Source: a virus
IMG/VR virus record: IMGVR_UViG_3300042868_004422
Location: 1-38,628 of that record
DNA: 38,628 nucleotides
Direction: 5' to 3' (one strand)
Made by a program: the position numbers and the translations under genes
Part shown: in pieces, positions 22,047 to 29,449 of the stretch
Numbering within the stretch: position 1 is the stretch's first letter
Layout: every line of letters begins with the position of its first letter
Notes under the pieces: model-generated
What the model was told of the DNA's origin: nothing
Databases searched by the model: none
What the model saw: the letters and a program-made list of their open reading frames with translations, nothing else

Positions 22047-22531
22047 CACTTCAAACATCTGGCGCAATATCGTTAAGCCAAATCCAGACCGAGTTCGGGG
22101 GCGCGAACCCTATCGGCATGTCTGAGTATTACGCAGGCGGCGTCAACGTCCCTGGCAGCACCTCCGGCGTCAACGGCGCAGTGCCGGCATTCGGCACGAT
22201 CTCCATGTCTAAGTTTTTCGGCACGTCCGACGTGGCGTTCAACCCAAGCGGCGGCGCGTCAGCTGGCGCACCGCAGGCGTTGAGCGACTATGGCAGTTTG
22301 AACGCCAGCGTCACGATCACTTGCAACCAGTCTGCGGTGTGGACTTGGACAAAAACAGGAACCGGCGGCAGCGCCAGTGTTTCCAGTGGCGGCTCCGCTA
22401 CCAGCATCACGTTCAGCAACTCAACCACTTCTTTTGGCGGCTTTAAGGAAGCTGTGTACACGGTCAGCGCCACTGCCGCTGGCATCACGCGCTACTGGTC
22501 TGTCACCGTATCAGTAGAGGACTTGTCGTAA
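22043..22531 (+). CDS. Virion protein with SGAISLSQIQTEFGG motif
   Basis: A 162-aa protein. The N-terminal SGAISLSQIQTEFGG followed by NPIGMSEYYAGG is a frequent start in phage tail and baseplate-associated proteins. The rest is beta-rich and Ser/Thr/Gly-rich, like an Ig-like or decoration domain (VTITCNQSAVWTWTKTGTGG, YWSVTVSVEDLS). It starts with GTG overlapping the small peptide and ends in TAATG with the membrane protein gene. Probably a tail or fibre-associated structural protein. Confidence 0.72.
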   Translation: MTLQTSGAISLSQIQTEFGGANPIGMSEYYAGGVNVPGSTSGVNGAVPAFGTISMSKFFGTSDVAFNPSGGASAGAPQALSDYGSLNASVTITCNQSAVWTWTKTGTGGSASVSSGGSATSITFSNSTTSFGGFKEAVYTVSATAAGITRYWSVTVSVEDLS

Positions 22532-22746
22532 TGTCAGAACCCAGCCACGAAGTTCAGCAGGCTCTCCTGCAATCTGATGTTAATCAGATGAAGGAAGACC
22601 TCAAGGAACTGCGCCAAGAAGTGAAAGACCTGTTGGATGCTTGGAAAACAGCGACCAACGTGTTGGCGTTCGTGAAGTGGCTGGCCGGCATTGGCACCGC
22701 AGTGGCTTTCTTTTGGGCCGTAATCAAGGCAAAGTTGGGGAGCTAA
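22531..22746 (+). CDS. Holin-like protein with coiled coil and one TM helix
   Basis: A 71-aa protein: an N-terminal coiled coil (about 6-45, QSDVNQMKEDLKELRQEVKD) and a single C-terminal membrane segment (VLAFVKWLAGIGTAVAFFWA) with a positive end. This matches XhlA/hemolysin-type holin partners, and it sits directly before the endolysin. It might be a holin or an antiholin; the second candidate is at 23248. Confidence 0.75.
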   Translation: MSEPSHEVQQALLQSDVNQMKEDLKELRQEVKDLLDAWKTATNVLAFVKWLAGIGTAVAFFWAVIKAKLGS

Positions 22747-22750
22747 CCGG

Positions 22751-23236
22751 ATGGTGACTGACCCCAAATGGCTAACTGAGGCTCGTCGCAAGATCGGGCA
22801 GCGGGAGATCAAAGGCCCACGGCATAACCCGTGGATCGTTCGCGGCCTGGCCAAGCTCAAGGCTTGGTGGTCGGACGACGAGACGCCGTGGTGCGGTTTC
22901 TTCGTGGCGCATTGCATGGACGAGGCAGGACTGCCTTACCCCAAGCACTGGTATCGCGCGAAGGGGTGGGTCGAGTACGGCTCACGCCTGCGGCCTGATC
23001 GCATCGCGCCTGGCGCCATTCTGGTGTTCGACCGCGTAGGCGGTGGCCACGTTGGTTTCTACGTTGGTGAAAGTATTCGCCACTACTACGTTTTGGGGGG
23101 CAACCAAGGCAACCAAGTGAATATCGCCCCGATCTCAAAGGATCGGTGTGTTGCTATCCGCTGGCCCAAGGACGAAGCCGTCATCGGCACGATGGTCTAC
23201 ATGACCGGCGGCAAAGTTTCTACGAACGAAGCATAA
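22751..23236 (+). CDS. Endolysin, CHAP/NlpC-P60-type (TIGR02594-like)
   Basis: A 161-aa cell wall amidase or peptidase without signal peptide. It has PWCGFFVAHCMDEAG with the nucleophile C48, GGGHVGFYVGE with H100, and VLGGNQGNQVNI with N118 as the third residue. This is the complete TIGR02594 fold seen in many proteobacterial phages. The flanking holin candidates and spanins complete the lysis cassette. Without a signal peptide it needs a holin lesion to reach the peptidoglycan. Confidence 0.9.
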   Translation: MVTDPKWLTEARRKIGQREIKGPRHNPWIVRGLAKLKAWWSDDETPWCGFFVAHCMDEAGLPYPKHWYRAKGWVEYGSRLRPDRIAPGAILVFDRVGGGHVGFYVGESIRHYYVLGGNQGNQVNIAPISKDRCVAIRWPKDEAVIGTMVYMTGGKVSTNEA

Positions 23237-23247
23237 GGAGAATGACT

Positions 23248-23421
23248 ATGTTTAAAGGCTACAAAACGTACATCACGGCTGGCGTTGCAACCGTCACCGC
23301 TGTCGCTGCGTACCTCACTGGCGATGCTGATCTGATGCAGACCGCCAACTTGGTGTTCACCGCGCTGATGGCTGCGTTCATCCGCCACGGTGTCGAAGAC
23401 GCGGCGAACCCGTACAAGTGA
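23248..23421 (+). CDS. Second small holin candidate (57 aa, two TM)
   Basis: The ATG at 23248 is seven bases from AAGGAG; the earlier ATG at 23242 is only one base away. The protein has two hydrophobic segments, YITAGVATVTAVAAYLTG and MQTANLVFTALMAAFIR, with a short acidic loop, like class II holins. It lies between the endolysin and the spanins, overlapping the latter as GTGA. With the XhlA-like gene upstream it could form a holin pair. Confidence 0.75.
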   Translation: MFKGYKTYITAGVATVTAVAAYLTGDADLMQTANLVFTALMAAFIRHGVEDAANPYK

Positions 23422-23639
23422 TACAGGGCATCAAGCAGCTGCTGGGTCTATTGCAGGCGATCTTTCGCCTGTTTGGAGACAGGCAGCTGCTTGAGGCCGG
23501 TAAAGCGCAGCAGCGCGATGCAGACAAGACGGAGGTCGAAGAACGTGTTGAACAAGCTAAAGATGCTTTGGCCACTCCTGATCCTGTCCGCGACGAGCGG
23601 CTGCGTGACCGCTTCGACCGCTCCCGCCGTAGTCAGTGA
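23418..23639 (+). CDS. Inner-membrane spanin (Rz-like) candidate
   Basis: A 73-aa protein with a GTG start. A short hydrophobic N-terminus (IQGIKQLLGLLQAIFRLF) precedes a highly charged helix (DADKTEVEERVEQAKDAL) and a basic tail. The outer-membrane lipoprotein frame lies within its 3' half, the classical Rz/Rz1 nesting. The hydrophobic segment is shorter than usual, so membrane anchoring is inferred. Confidence 0.65.
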   Translation: MIQGIKQLLGLLQAIFRLFGDRQLLEAGKAQQRDADKTEVEERVEQAKDALATPDPVRDERLRDRFDRSRRSQ

Positions 23640-23778
23640 CTATTGCAGGATCGCAACGCCGATCAGTTATGACGCTAAAAGCGACACAGCAGAGACGGTT
23701 TTAGAGATTGAGGCCCACAACAGCAAGTGGGCATGTGTTTGTGAAAACGACTGTCCTAACAAAACGGTCGTCAACTAA
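23545..23778 (+). CDS. Outer-membrane spanin lipoprotein (Rz1/LysC-like)
   Basis: A GTG at 23545 is nine bases after GGAGG, inside the Rz-like gene in another frame. The 77-aa product has a lipoprotein signal (MLNKLKMLWPLLILSATSGC; lipidated C20, with a non-standard Thr at -3). The mature part has CRIATPISYDAKSDTAETVL and IEAHNSKWACVC, matching the LysC family pattern (AHN plus Cys). It would fuse inner and outer membranes with the Rz partner in the last lysis step. Confidence 0.8.
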   Translation: MLNKLKMLWPLLILSATSGCVTASTAPAVVSDYCRIATPISYDAKSDTAETVLEIEAHNSKWACVCENDCPNKTVVN

Positions 23779-23816
23779 CCGCTTCTGTGCTATCGCAGAT
23801 GTGAAAGGGTGTTTTT

Positions 23817-24899
23817 ATGGGTCTTGAAAGCGCGACATACATCAACGGATTGGTCGAGACGAATCCGACGTCGTCGGACAACGCCAACCAAGGCGACAAC
23901 CATCTGCGCCTTATCAAGGGCGCGATCAAGGCGACCTTCCCCAACATCACAGGGCCGGTGACGGCCACGCACACCGCACTTAGCGCAGCGTATCTGCCTC
24001 TCGCTGGCGGCACTGCGACCGGCGCCATCACAGCGCCAGGCTTCGTGGGCAACGCCTCGACCGCCACAACGCTCCAGACCGCCCGCACCATCAACGGCAA
24101 GTCGTTTAACGGCAGCGCCAACATCACCTTGGGGACCGACGACGTGCCTGAAGGCACTTACGTTTCGACCGGAATGCCCCCCATCCCAACCAACCTGTAT
24201 TTCACCGAGGCCCGTGCGCGGGCAGCAATCAGCGCGGCAGGCGATATTTCGTACAACCCAACCACTGGCGTCATCAGCTTCAGCGCCACGGGCGCCCCTG
24301 TCATCAGCGTGGCTGGTAAGACTGGCTCGGTAACACTGAACACCGCAGACGTCGCCGAAAGCACCAACCTTTACTTCACCAACGCCCGCGCCCGCACTGC
24401 GATCAGCGTGTCAGGCAATGGCTCGTACAACAGCGCGACCGGCGTCATCACGATAAACGCGGGTACGGTCAGCAGCGTGGCTGGCAAGACCGGCGCAGTC
24501 ACTCTCGCCACTTCCGACATTAGCGGCCTCGACAGCGCACTGTCAGGTAAGTTCTCAACGAGCGGCGGCACCATCTCCGGCAACGTGTCCGTATCCGGCA
24601 CTGTGACCGCCACTGGCGACATCACGGCGTTCTCTGACGAGCGGACCAAAATGAACATCGATACGATCACCGAGGCCATTTATAAGGTCAAGGCGATGCG
24701 TGGCGTCAGCTACGTCAGCAAGTTCGACATGGGTGAACACATCGGTGTCATCGCGCAAGAGGTTGAGCGCGTCGTGCCAGAGGTCGTCCACACTCACAGC
24801 AACGGCCTAAAGAGCGTTGCGTATCAGAACCTCGTCGGCCTGCTGATTGAGGCGATCAAAGACCTTGAAGTCCGCATTTCGGAGTTGGAACACCGCTAA
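23817..24899 (+). CDS. Tail fibre/spike with C-terminal S74 chaperone domain
   Basis: A 360-aa protein. The start GLESATYINGLVETNPTSSD and NHLRLIKGAIKATFPNI are common anchors. The middle has two shaft repeats, NLYFTEARARAAIS and NLYFTNARARTAIS, like the one in the 874-aa fibre. The end (272-360) is an intramolecular chaperone of the peptidase S74 type: FSDERTKMNI with S273-D274 and K278 (self-cleavage dyad), then HIGVIAQEVERVVPEVV and YQNLVGLLIEAIKDLE. The domain trimerises the shaft and then releases itself. Separate from the main fibre genes, it may be a second receptor-binding protein. Confidence 0.9.
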   Translation: MGLESATYINGLVETNPTSSDNANQGDNHLRLIKGAIKATFPNITGPVTATHTALSAAYLPLAGGTATGAITAPGFVGNASTATTLQTARTINGKSFNGSANITLGTDDVPEGTYVSTGMPPIPTNLYFTEARARAAISAAGDISYNPTTGVISFSATGAPVISVAGKTGSVTLNTADVAESTNLYFTNARARTAISVSGNGSYNSATGVITINAGTVSSVAGKTGAVTLATSDISGLDSALSGKFSTSGGTISGNVSVSGTVTATGDITAFSDERTKMNIDTITEAIYKVKAMRGVSYVSKFDMGEHIGVIAQEVERVVPEVVHTHSNGLKSVAYQNLVGLLIEAIKDLEVRISELEHR

Positions 24900-26470
24900 T
24901 GGTCATGGTTCCTCTACGGAACATCGGCGCTGGCGGGCTTGTCCCCGACCAGCAGCCGTATGACGTCGAACTGACCCAGTTCGCCGCAGGTAATAACGTG
25001 CAGATGTTCAACGGTCGTCTGGGCAAGTCTCTGGGCCACGTCGATGTGACCACCGTGCCTAACGCGCCGACGCACGTCGCGGGCTGGTTTGTTGACAGTG
25101 ACAACACTTTGGTCATCGGCACAGCCAATAACCTCTACCGCTACGCAGGCTCCAGCGTCGTCAACGTCACCGCAGCGGCCTACACCAGCGGCTACGCCAA
25201 CAGCCCCCGCTGGCAGACCAGCCAGATCGGCTTCGGCTTCTTGGCGAACAACGGCAGCGACAAACCGCAATATATGGCGCCAAGCGGCACCGCGTTTGCT
25301 GACATCGCTAACTGGCCAACGAATCTACGCACGAACTGCATCAAGCCTTTCGTCTCCTTCTTGGTGATGGTTGGCTATACAGACGGTTCGACCGAATACC
25401 CGTACACCGTGCGCTGGGGCGACGAGTTCGATCCGACATCGGTGCCAGGCAGCTACGACATCACCAGCACCACGAACTTGGCGGGCGAGAACATTCTGGG
25501 TGGCCGTCTCGGCAGGCTGATCGACAGCCTACCGCTGGCAGGCAACAACATCATCTACGCCGAACGTGGCGCGTACTCAATGGCCTTCATTGGCGCCCCG
25601 CTGGTGTTTGCGTTCCGCGAACTGTTCGACGACGGCGGCATCATCAACCGTGGCGCGGTCTGCGTGTTCAATAACCGCCACTTCGTGGTCGGGCGTGACG
25701 ACATATACATCCACGACGGCTCATCCAAAGACCCAGTGGCCACGAAGCGGGTCAAAGACACGTTCTACAGCAGCGTGGCTGACGCCCGCAGCGTGTTCGT
25801 CGCCCACGAACCTTCGACAAACGAGATATGGATCGCGTACGCAGACAAGAACGCTGCGAACGTCGAAACGGCCAACAAGGCGGCAGTGTGGAACTACGCC
25901 AACGATGCGTGGACTTTCCGCGATCTGCCGAACGTGCGTTCAATGTGCGTCGGCCCCGCCATCGGCGGTGGCGGTAGCGGCACAGGCGCGACATGGGACG
26001 ACCTCGACGTCGAGTGGGACAGCTGGTCGCTGTTGTGGACCGACCTTGGCGCCGACACCCAAGCGCGCAACACACGGATGTTTTCAGCCAATAACGGCGC
26101 GTCAAAGATACAAGCGCACAACGAGACGTTTGGTGCATCCGGCGTGTCGTACACATCATATGTCGAGACAACCAAGATCGACATGGATCAGGTGCTTCAG
26201 CGCCCGACAGAGCGTGTCCTTCAGATCAAGCGCATCCTGCCGCAGATAAAAGGCACTGGCACAGTGACTTTCCAAGTCGGCTCGTCGTCCAGCCCCCAAG
26301 GGCCGGTGACGTGGAAGACTGCCAAAGAATACAACGTCGAAACCGATTACAAGGTCGATACCCGTGTATCTGGCCGTTATCTTGCATTAAGGATTGAATC
26401 TTCATCCGTTGCAGGGTATTGGCAGTTGGGTGGATTTGATTTGGATGTGGAAGAGGTAGCAGAGCGGTGA
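24899..26470 (+). CDS. Tail nozzle-like (tail tubular protein B) candidate
   Basis: A 523-aa beta-rich protein in TAATG overlap with the S74 fibre gene. N-terminal VPLRNIGAGGLVPDQQPYDV and FAAGNNVQMFNGRLGKSLGH (about 4-50) match the opening of nozzle-like proteins. Repeated strand blocks with GWFVDSDNTLVIGTANNLYR, and late VSGRYLALRIESSS-type strands, suggest a propeller. T7 gp12 and SU10-like nozzles have similar placement after the adaptor. Two starts are possible (24899 or 24905). Confidence 0.68.
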   Translation: MVMVPLRNIGAGGLVPDQQPYDVELTQFAAGNNVQMFNGRLGKSLGHVDVTTVPNAPTHVAGWFVDSDNTLVIGTANNLYRYAGSSVVNVTAAAYTSGYANSPRWQTSQIGFGFLANNGSDKPQYMAPSGTAFADIANWPTNLRTNCIKPFVSFLVMVGYTDGSTEYPYTVRWGDEFDPTSVPGSYDITSTTNLAGENILGGRLGRLIDSLPLAGNNIIYAERGAYSMAFIGAPLVFAFRELFDDGGIINRGAVCVFNNRHFVVGRDDIYIHDGSSKDPVATKRVKDTFYSSVADARSVFVAHEPSTNEIWIAYADKNAANVETANKAAVWNYANDAWTFRDLPNVRSMCVGPAIGGGGSGTGATWDDLDVEWDSWSLLWTDLGADTQARNTRMFSANNGASKIQAHNETFGASGVSYTSYVETTKIDMDQVLQRPTERVLQIKRILPQIKGTGTVTFQVGSSSSPQGPVTWKTAKEYNVETDYKVDTRVSGRYLALRIESSSVAGYWQLGGFDLDVEEVAER

Positions 26471-26712
26471 GTTACACCCCTGCACCAACTCTCGCCAAAA
26501 CGGTCGAAGACTTGCGCCGCTGGGCGACACTTGAACTTCAACGTGTCTCCGACAGCTTCAGGGCCGCGCAAACACCAACGATCCCCGTTCTCTTTGAAGC
26601 TCCGGCAAAACCTGTCACCGGCCAGTTGGCCCTCGCAGACGGGACTTCATGGAATCCAGGCTCCGGTCGGGGGCTTTATTACTTCGATGGCTCTTGGACA
26701 TTCATTGCGTAG
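26467..26712 (+). CDS. 81-aa small virion protein
   Basis: GTG start in GTGA overlap with the nozzle-like gene. A helical N-terminus (LAKTVEDLRRWATLELQRVS) is followed by a short beta domain (GQLALADGTSWNPGSGRGLY then YFDGSWTFIA). Proteins of this shape often follow nozzle-type genes in podoviruses. Probably structural; function unknown. Confidence 0.65.
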   Translation: MSYTPAPTLAKTVEDLRRWATLELQRVSDSFRAAQTPTIPVLFEAPAKPVTGQLALADGTSWNPGSGRGLYYFDGSWTFIA

Positions 26713-26721
26713 GACATAAAT

Positions 26722-27867
26722 ATGGCGTTAGGTAGTCTTGGTTTTGGTAAATCGTCGAGCAACAACGTCTCGTCAGGCGCTACCGCTGGCTATGATCTGC
26801 AAGAGAACATCAGCCAGAGCGGATCGCAGCAGGGGTCGAACGCTGTCAGCAGCGGCCTCAACATCTCGCAGTCGGGCCAGAACATCTACGGCGCGCAGGA
26901 GCCTTACCTCCAGAACATCTACGCCAACGCGGGCAATCTGTACAACAACTACGGCCTGCCGGACAAGCAAGTTGCCGACATCAACCCAGTTCTGGCGCAG
27001 GGGCTAGCCCAGCAGTACGGCTTCAGCCAAGGCGCCGGCGACGACATCTTCCGCCAGCAGCTTGCACAGTCACTGGCCAACACCCAAGGCTTCAACACTG
27101 CGGGTAATGCAGCGGCGACAATGGCTGGCGGCAACGTCTACGGCGCCCCAATAAACCGCGGCATCGACATGCAGACGGCAGCACAGGCGTCGTACAACCC
27201 ATACCTAAACGGCCAGATCGACGCAGCCAGCCGCGACGTTACTCGTAACCTGTACGAGAACCAGCTGACCGGCAACGCAGGGATGGCAGCAGGCACTGGC
27301 AACAGCGGCTCCAGCCGCCGTGCGGTGATGGATGCTATCGCCATGCGTGGTGCCGGCGACCGCGTGGCCGACATTTCGTCCAACTTGCGCGGCCAGGCGT
27401 ACAACACCGGCCTCGGCATCGCAGCCCAGCAGGGACTGTCAAACCAGAGCGCCCAACTCGGCACCAACACTGTCAACGCCAACCTCATGGGTCAGGGCGC
27501 GAACCTTGCTTACAACATCGGCCAAGCCGGCCAGACAGGCATGAACCAAGCGTACAACACAGGCGTCAACAACGCACAGCTGGCGCAGGACACTGGTGGC
27601 CAGTTGCGTCAGTACCAGCAGCAGCTGCTCGACACGCAGTACAGCAACCAGATGAACCCGTACAACTCGTTGCAGATGTACAAGTCGCTCATCGGCGATC
27701 CGACTGTCCTGTCAAGTTCGAACAGCATCGGCCTCGACAACTCGACCAGCAACAGCTTCGGCAACAGCTTCAACAACAGCTACAGCTACGGCATGGGCGC
27801 GAACATGGGGTCGAACTCGGCCACAGGTAACTCCAAGTCGTTCAACGCAAACGTAGGATTTGGCTGA
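26722..27867 (+). CDS. Candidate ejection protein, Asn/Gln/Gly-rich
   Basis: A 381-aa protein rich in Asn, Gln, Gly, Ser and Ala (few charges). It has a helical centre with NPYLNGQIDAASRDVTRNLY, then TGNSGSSRRAVMDAIAMRGA and SNLRGQAYNTGLGIAAQQGL. This recurring short-period amphipathic helix pattern is seen in internal virion (ejection) proteins of podoviruses. The end is a low-complexity NS-rich tail (NSFGNSFNNSYSYG). It would leave the capsid with DNA and help form the trans-envelope channel. Confidence 0.6.
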   Translation: MALGSLGFGKSSSNNVSSGATAGYDLQENISQSGSQQGSNAVSSGLNISQSGQNIYGAQEPYLQNIYANAGNLYNNYGLPDKQVADINPVLAQGLAQQYGFSQGAGDDIFRQQLAQSLANTQGFNTAGNAAATMAGGNVYGAPINRGIDMQTAAQASYNPYLNGQIDAASRDVTRNLYENQLTGNAGMAAGTGNSGSSRRAVMDAIAMRGAGDRVADISSNLRGQAYNTGLGIAAQQGLSNQSAQLGTNTVNANLMGQGANLAYNIGQAGQTGMNQAYNTGVNNAQLAQDTGGQLRQYQQQLLDTQYSNQMNPYNSLQMYKSLIGDPTVLSSSNSIGLDNSTSNSFGNSFNNSYSYGMGANMGSNSATGNSKSFNANVGFG

Positions 27868-27868
27868 T

Positions 27869-28300
27869 ATGGCTAGTTTGTTCGACAAAATAATGCAAAG
27901 CATCAAGATGCCAACGTCGCGCCAAAGCTATGGCACGACCGCCGCGCCGCAAGCGATGCCGCAGAACGTACCGTCGATCTTCGACATGATACGGGCGCCG
28001 CAGCAGGCGCAGTTCAACGTGCAAGCAGCGCAGGGGACGAAGCCGAAGAACTACCAGCCGACCGCCATTTCAATGTCTGGCGTTCCAGTGGCGTCTGTGT
28101 TCGGCCTCCCTGGCGCGTCTGCCATGCCGCAAGACGTGTTCAACGTGACGCCGGCCAGTGGGACTAAAGCGAAGAACTACACGCCAACGCAGATTAGCAT
28201 GAACGCACCGTCTCCCGCTGGCCCAGCCGCGATGCAGCAGATGCTGGCGATGATGAAAAACACAAGCGCGACACCGTTCGCGCCTTACGGGCAGGGGTGA
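27869..28300 (+). CDS. Pro/Gln-rich protein with internal duplication
   Basis: A 143-aa protein. It contains an internal duplication: GTKPKNYQPTAISM (about 52-65) and GTKAKNYTPTQISM (about 94-107), each preceded by FNVxxAxx. The N-terminus MASLFDKIMQSIKMPTSRQS is a short amphipathic helix. Cysteine-free, Met/Pro/Gln-rich, probably disordered. Placed between two ejection-type proteins, it may be a small internal protein. Confidence 0.6.
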   Translation: MASLFDKIMQSIKMPTSRQSYGTTAAPQAMPQNVPSIFDMIRAPQQAQFNVQAAQGTKPKNYQPTAISMSGVPVASVFGLPGASAMPQDVFNVTPASGTKAKNYTPTQISMNAPSPAGPAAMQQMLAMMKNTSATPFAPYGQG

Positions 28301-28303
28301 CAG

Positions 28304-29449
28304 ATGGCTGTTAATTTCCAACGCAGGAATATTGGCGTCCTCGCCGACACGCCTAATTTTCAGGATGTCGGGCAGAGCGCCTATGTGGATTACGGAGCCG
28401 CGGCGCAGCAGCCCGCTCGGCCTGCCGCGATGCGCGAGGCGGTAGCCGAAGCAGACGCAGCGCCTGCCCCGATCAACCCTAGTGATTACGAGGCCCGCGC
28501 CCGTGCTGCGCTAGCGCAGATGGAAAACGCGGCGCTTCAACAGAAGAAAGCGGCTGGCAATCCACTGAATGTAGCGGGTTCCATTCTCGGTGGTGTCGTC
28601 GGCCTGCCGTTCAGCCTGCTGGAGAACGCCATAGGCGGTGGAAACAACGACCTGACCGCGCCGTTCCGCCCAAAGCAGAACGCCGAAACGCGCTACCAAA
28701 ACACATTGGCTTCAATCGGTGAGCGCCGTGCGGAGTTCGAAAAGGACTTGTCCAGTGTGCGTTCAAGCAACGCCACTGCGCTTAGGACCGCAACGGGATT
28801 GGGCCGCGACGAAGACCAAGCCGGCGTAAACCAAATAGGCCAATTGGCGTCATCCATGCTGTACATGGACGACAACGCGAAAGCACAGCGACTACCTGTC
28901 CTACAGTCCATCGCCAAGCGGTATCCGAACACCAAGGAGTACGTTCAGGACATCATCGACAACGGCTTCAACCCCGCTGTCTTGGCCACCTACGGCTCCA
29001 TGTCAACCGACGAAGGCGCTCGTCAGCGTTCTAACGAGTATCTGTACGGCAATAAGGTTGTCCCTACAGGAGATGGTACTTCGGCGCTTGTTGCTACCCG
29101 CCCAGGCGTACCGGCACAGGTTATAGACCGCAGTTCGCCAAACGCAGCAGACCGCACCATAACGGGCCTACCGTTGCTCACTGGAAGCGCCATGCGCCAA
29201 ACGGCGACTGCTACGCCTCCGGTGGCGACGATGGAAAACACGCCACGGCCAGAGCTTGGGCCAAACGGTGTGCCGCAATTCTTGACACCAGCGCAATACT
29301 CTATTTACAGCAAAGAACTCGGCAAAGAAAAAACCGATGCCTGGATGAAGCAGAACAACATTGTCATCGATCAGCCACAGGGCCAGCCCGCTGCACCGTC
29401 AATGGACGCAGTCGATGCTGAACTTCGCAAGCGGGGATTAATAAAGTAA
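28304..29449 (+). CDS. Candidate internal virion protein, 381 aa
   Basis: N-terminal disordered Ala/Pro-rich part, then AGNPLNVAGSILGGVVGLPF (about 84-103), a hydrophobic glycine-rich segment that could insert in membranes. A helical region follows (RYQNTLASIGERRAEFEKDL to LPVLQSIAKRYPNTKEYVQD) and a Pro/Thr-rich tail ending DAELRKRGLIK. The gene joins the 912-aa gene by TAATG. Size, helix content and location fit an ejection protein; no enzymatic motif seen. Confidence 0.6.
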   Translation: MAVNFQRRNIGVLADTPNFQDVGQSAYVDYGAAAQQPARPAAMREAVAEADAAPAPINPSDYEARARAALAQMENAALQQKKAAGNPLNVAGSILGGVVGLPFSLLENAIGGGNNDLTAPFRPKQNAETRYQNTLASIGERRAEFEKDLSSVRSSNATALRTATGLGRDEDQAGVNQIGQLASSMLYMDDNAKAQRLPVLQSIAKRYPNTKEYVQDIIDNGFNPAVLATYGSMSTDEGARQRSNEYLYGNKVVPTGDGTSALVATRPGVPAQVIDRSSPNAADRTITGLPLLTGSAMRQTATATPPVATMENTPRPELGPNGVPQFLTPAQYSIYSKELGKEKTDAWMKQNNIVIDQPQGQPAAPSMDAVDAELRKRGLIK

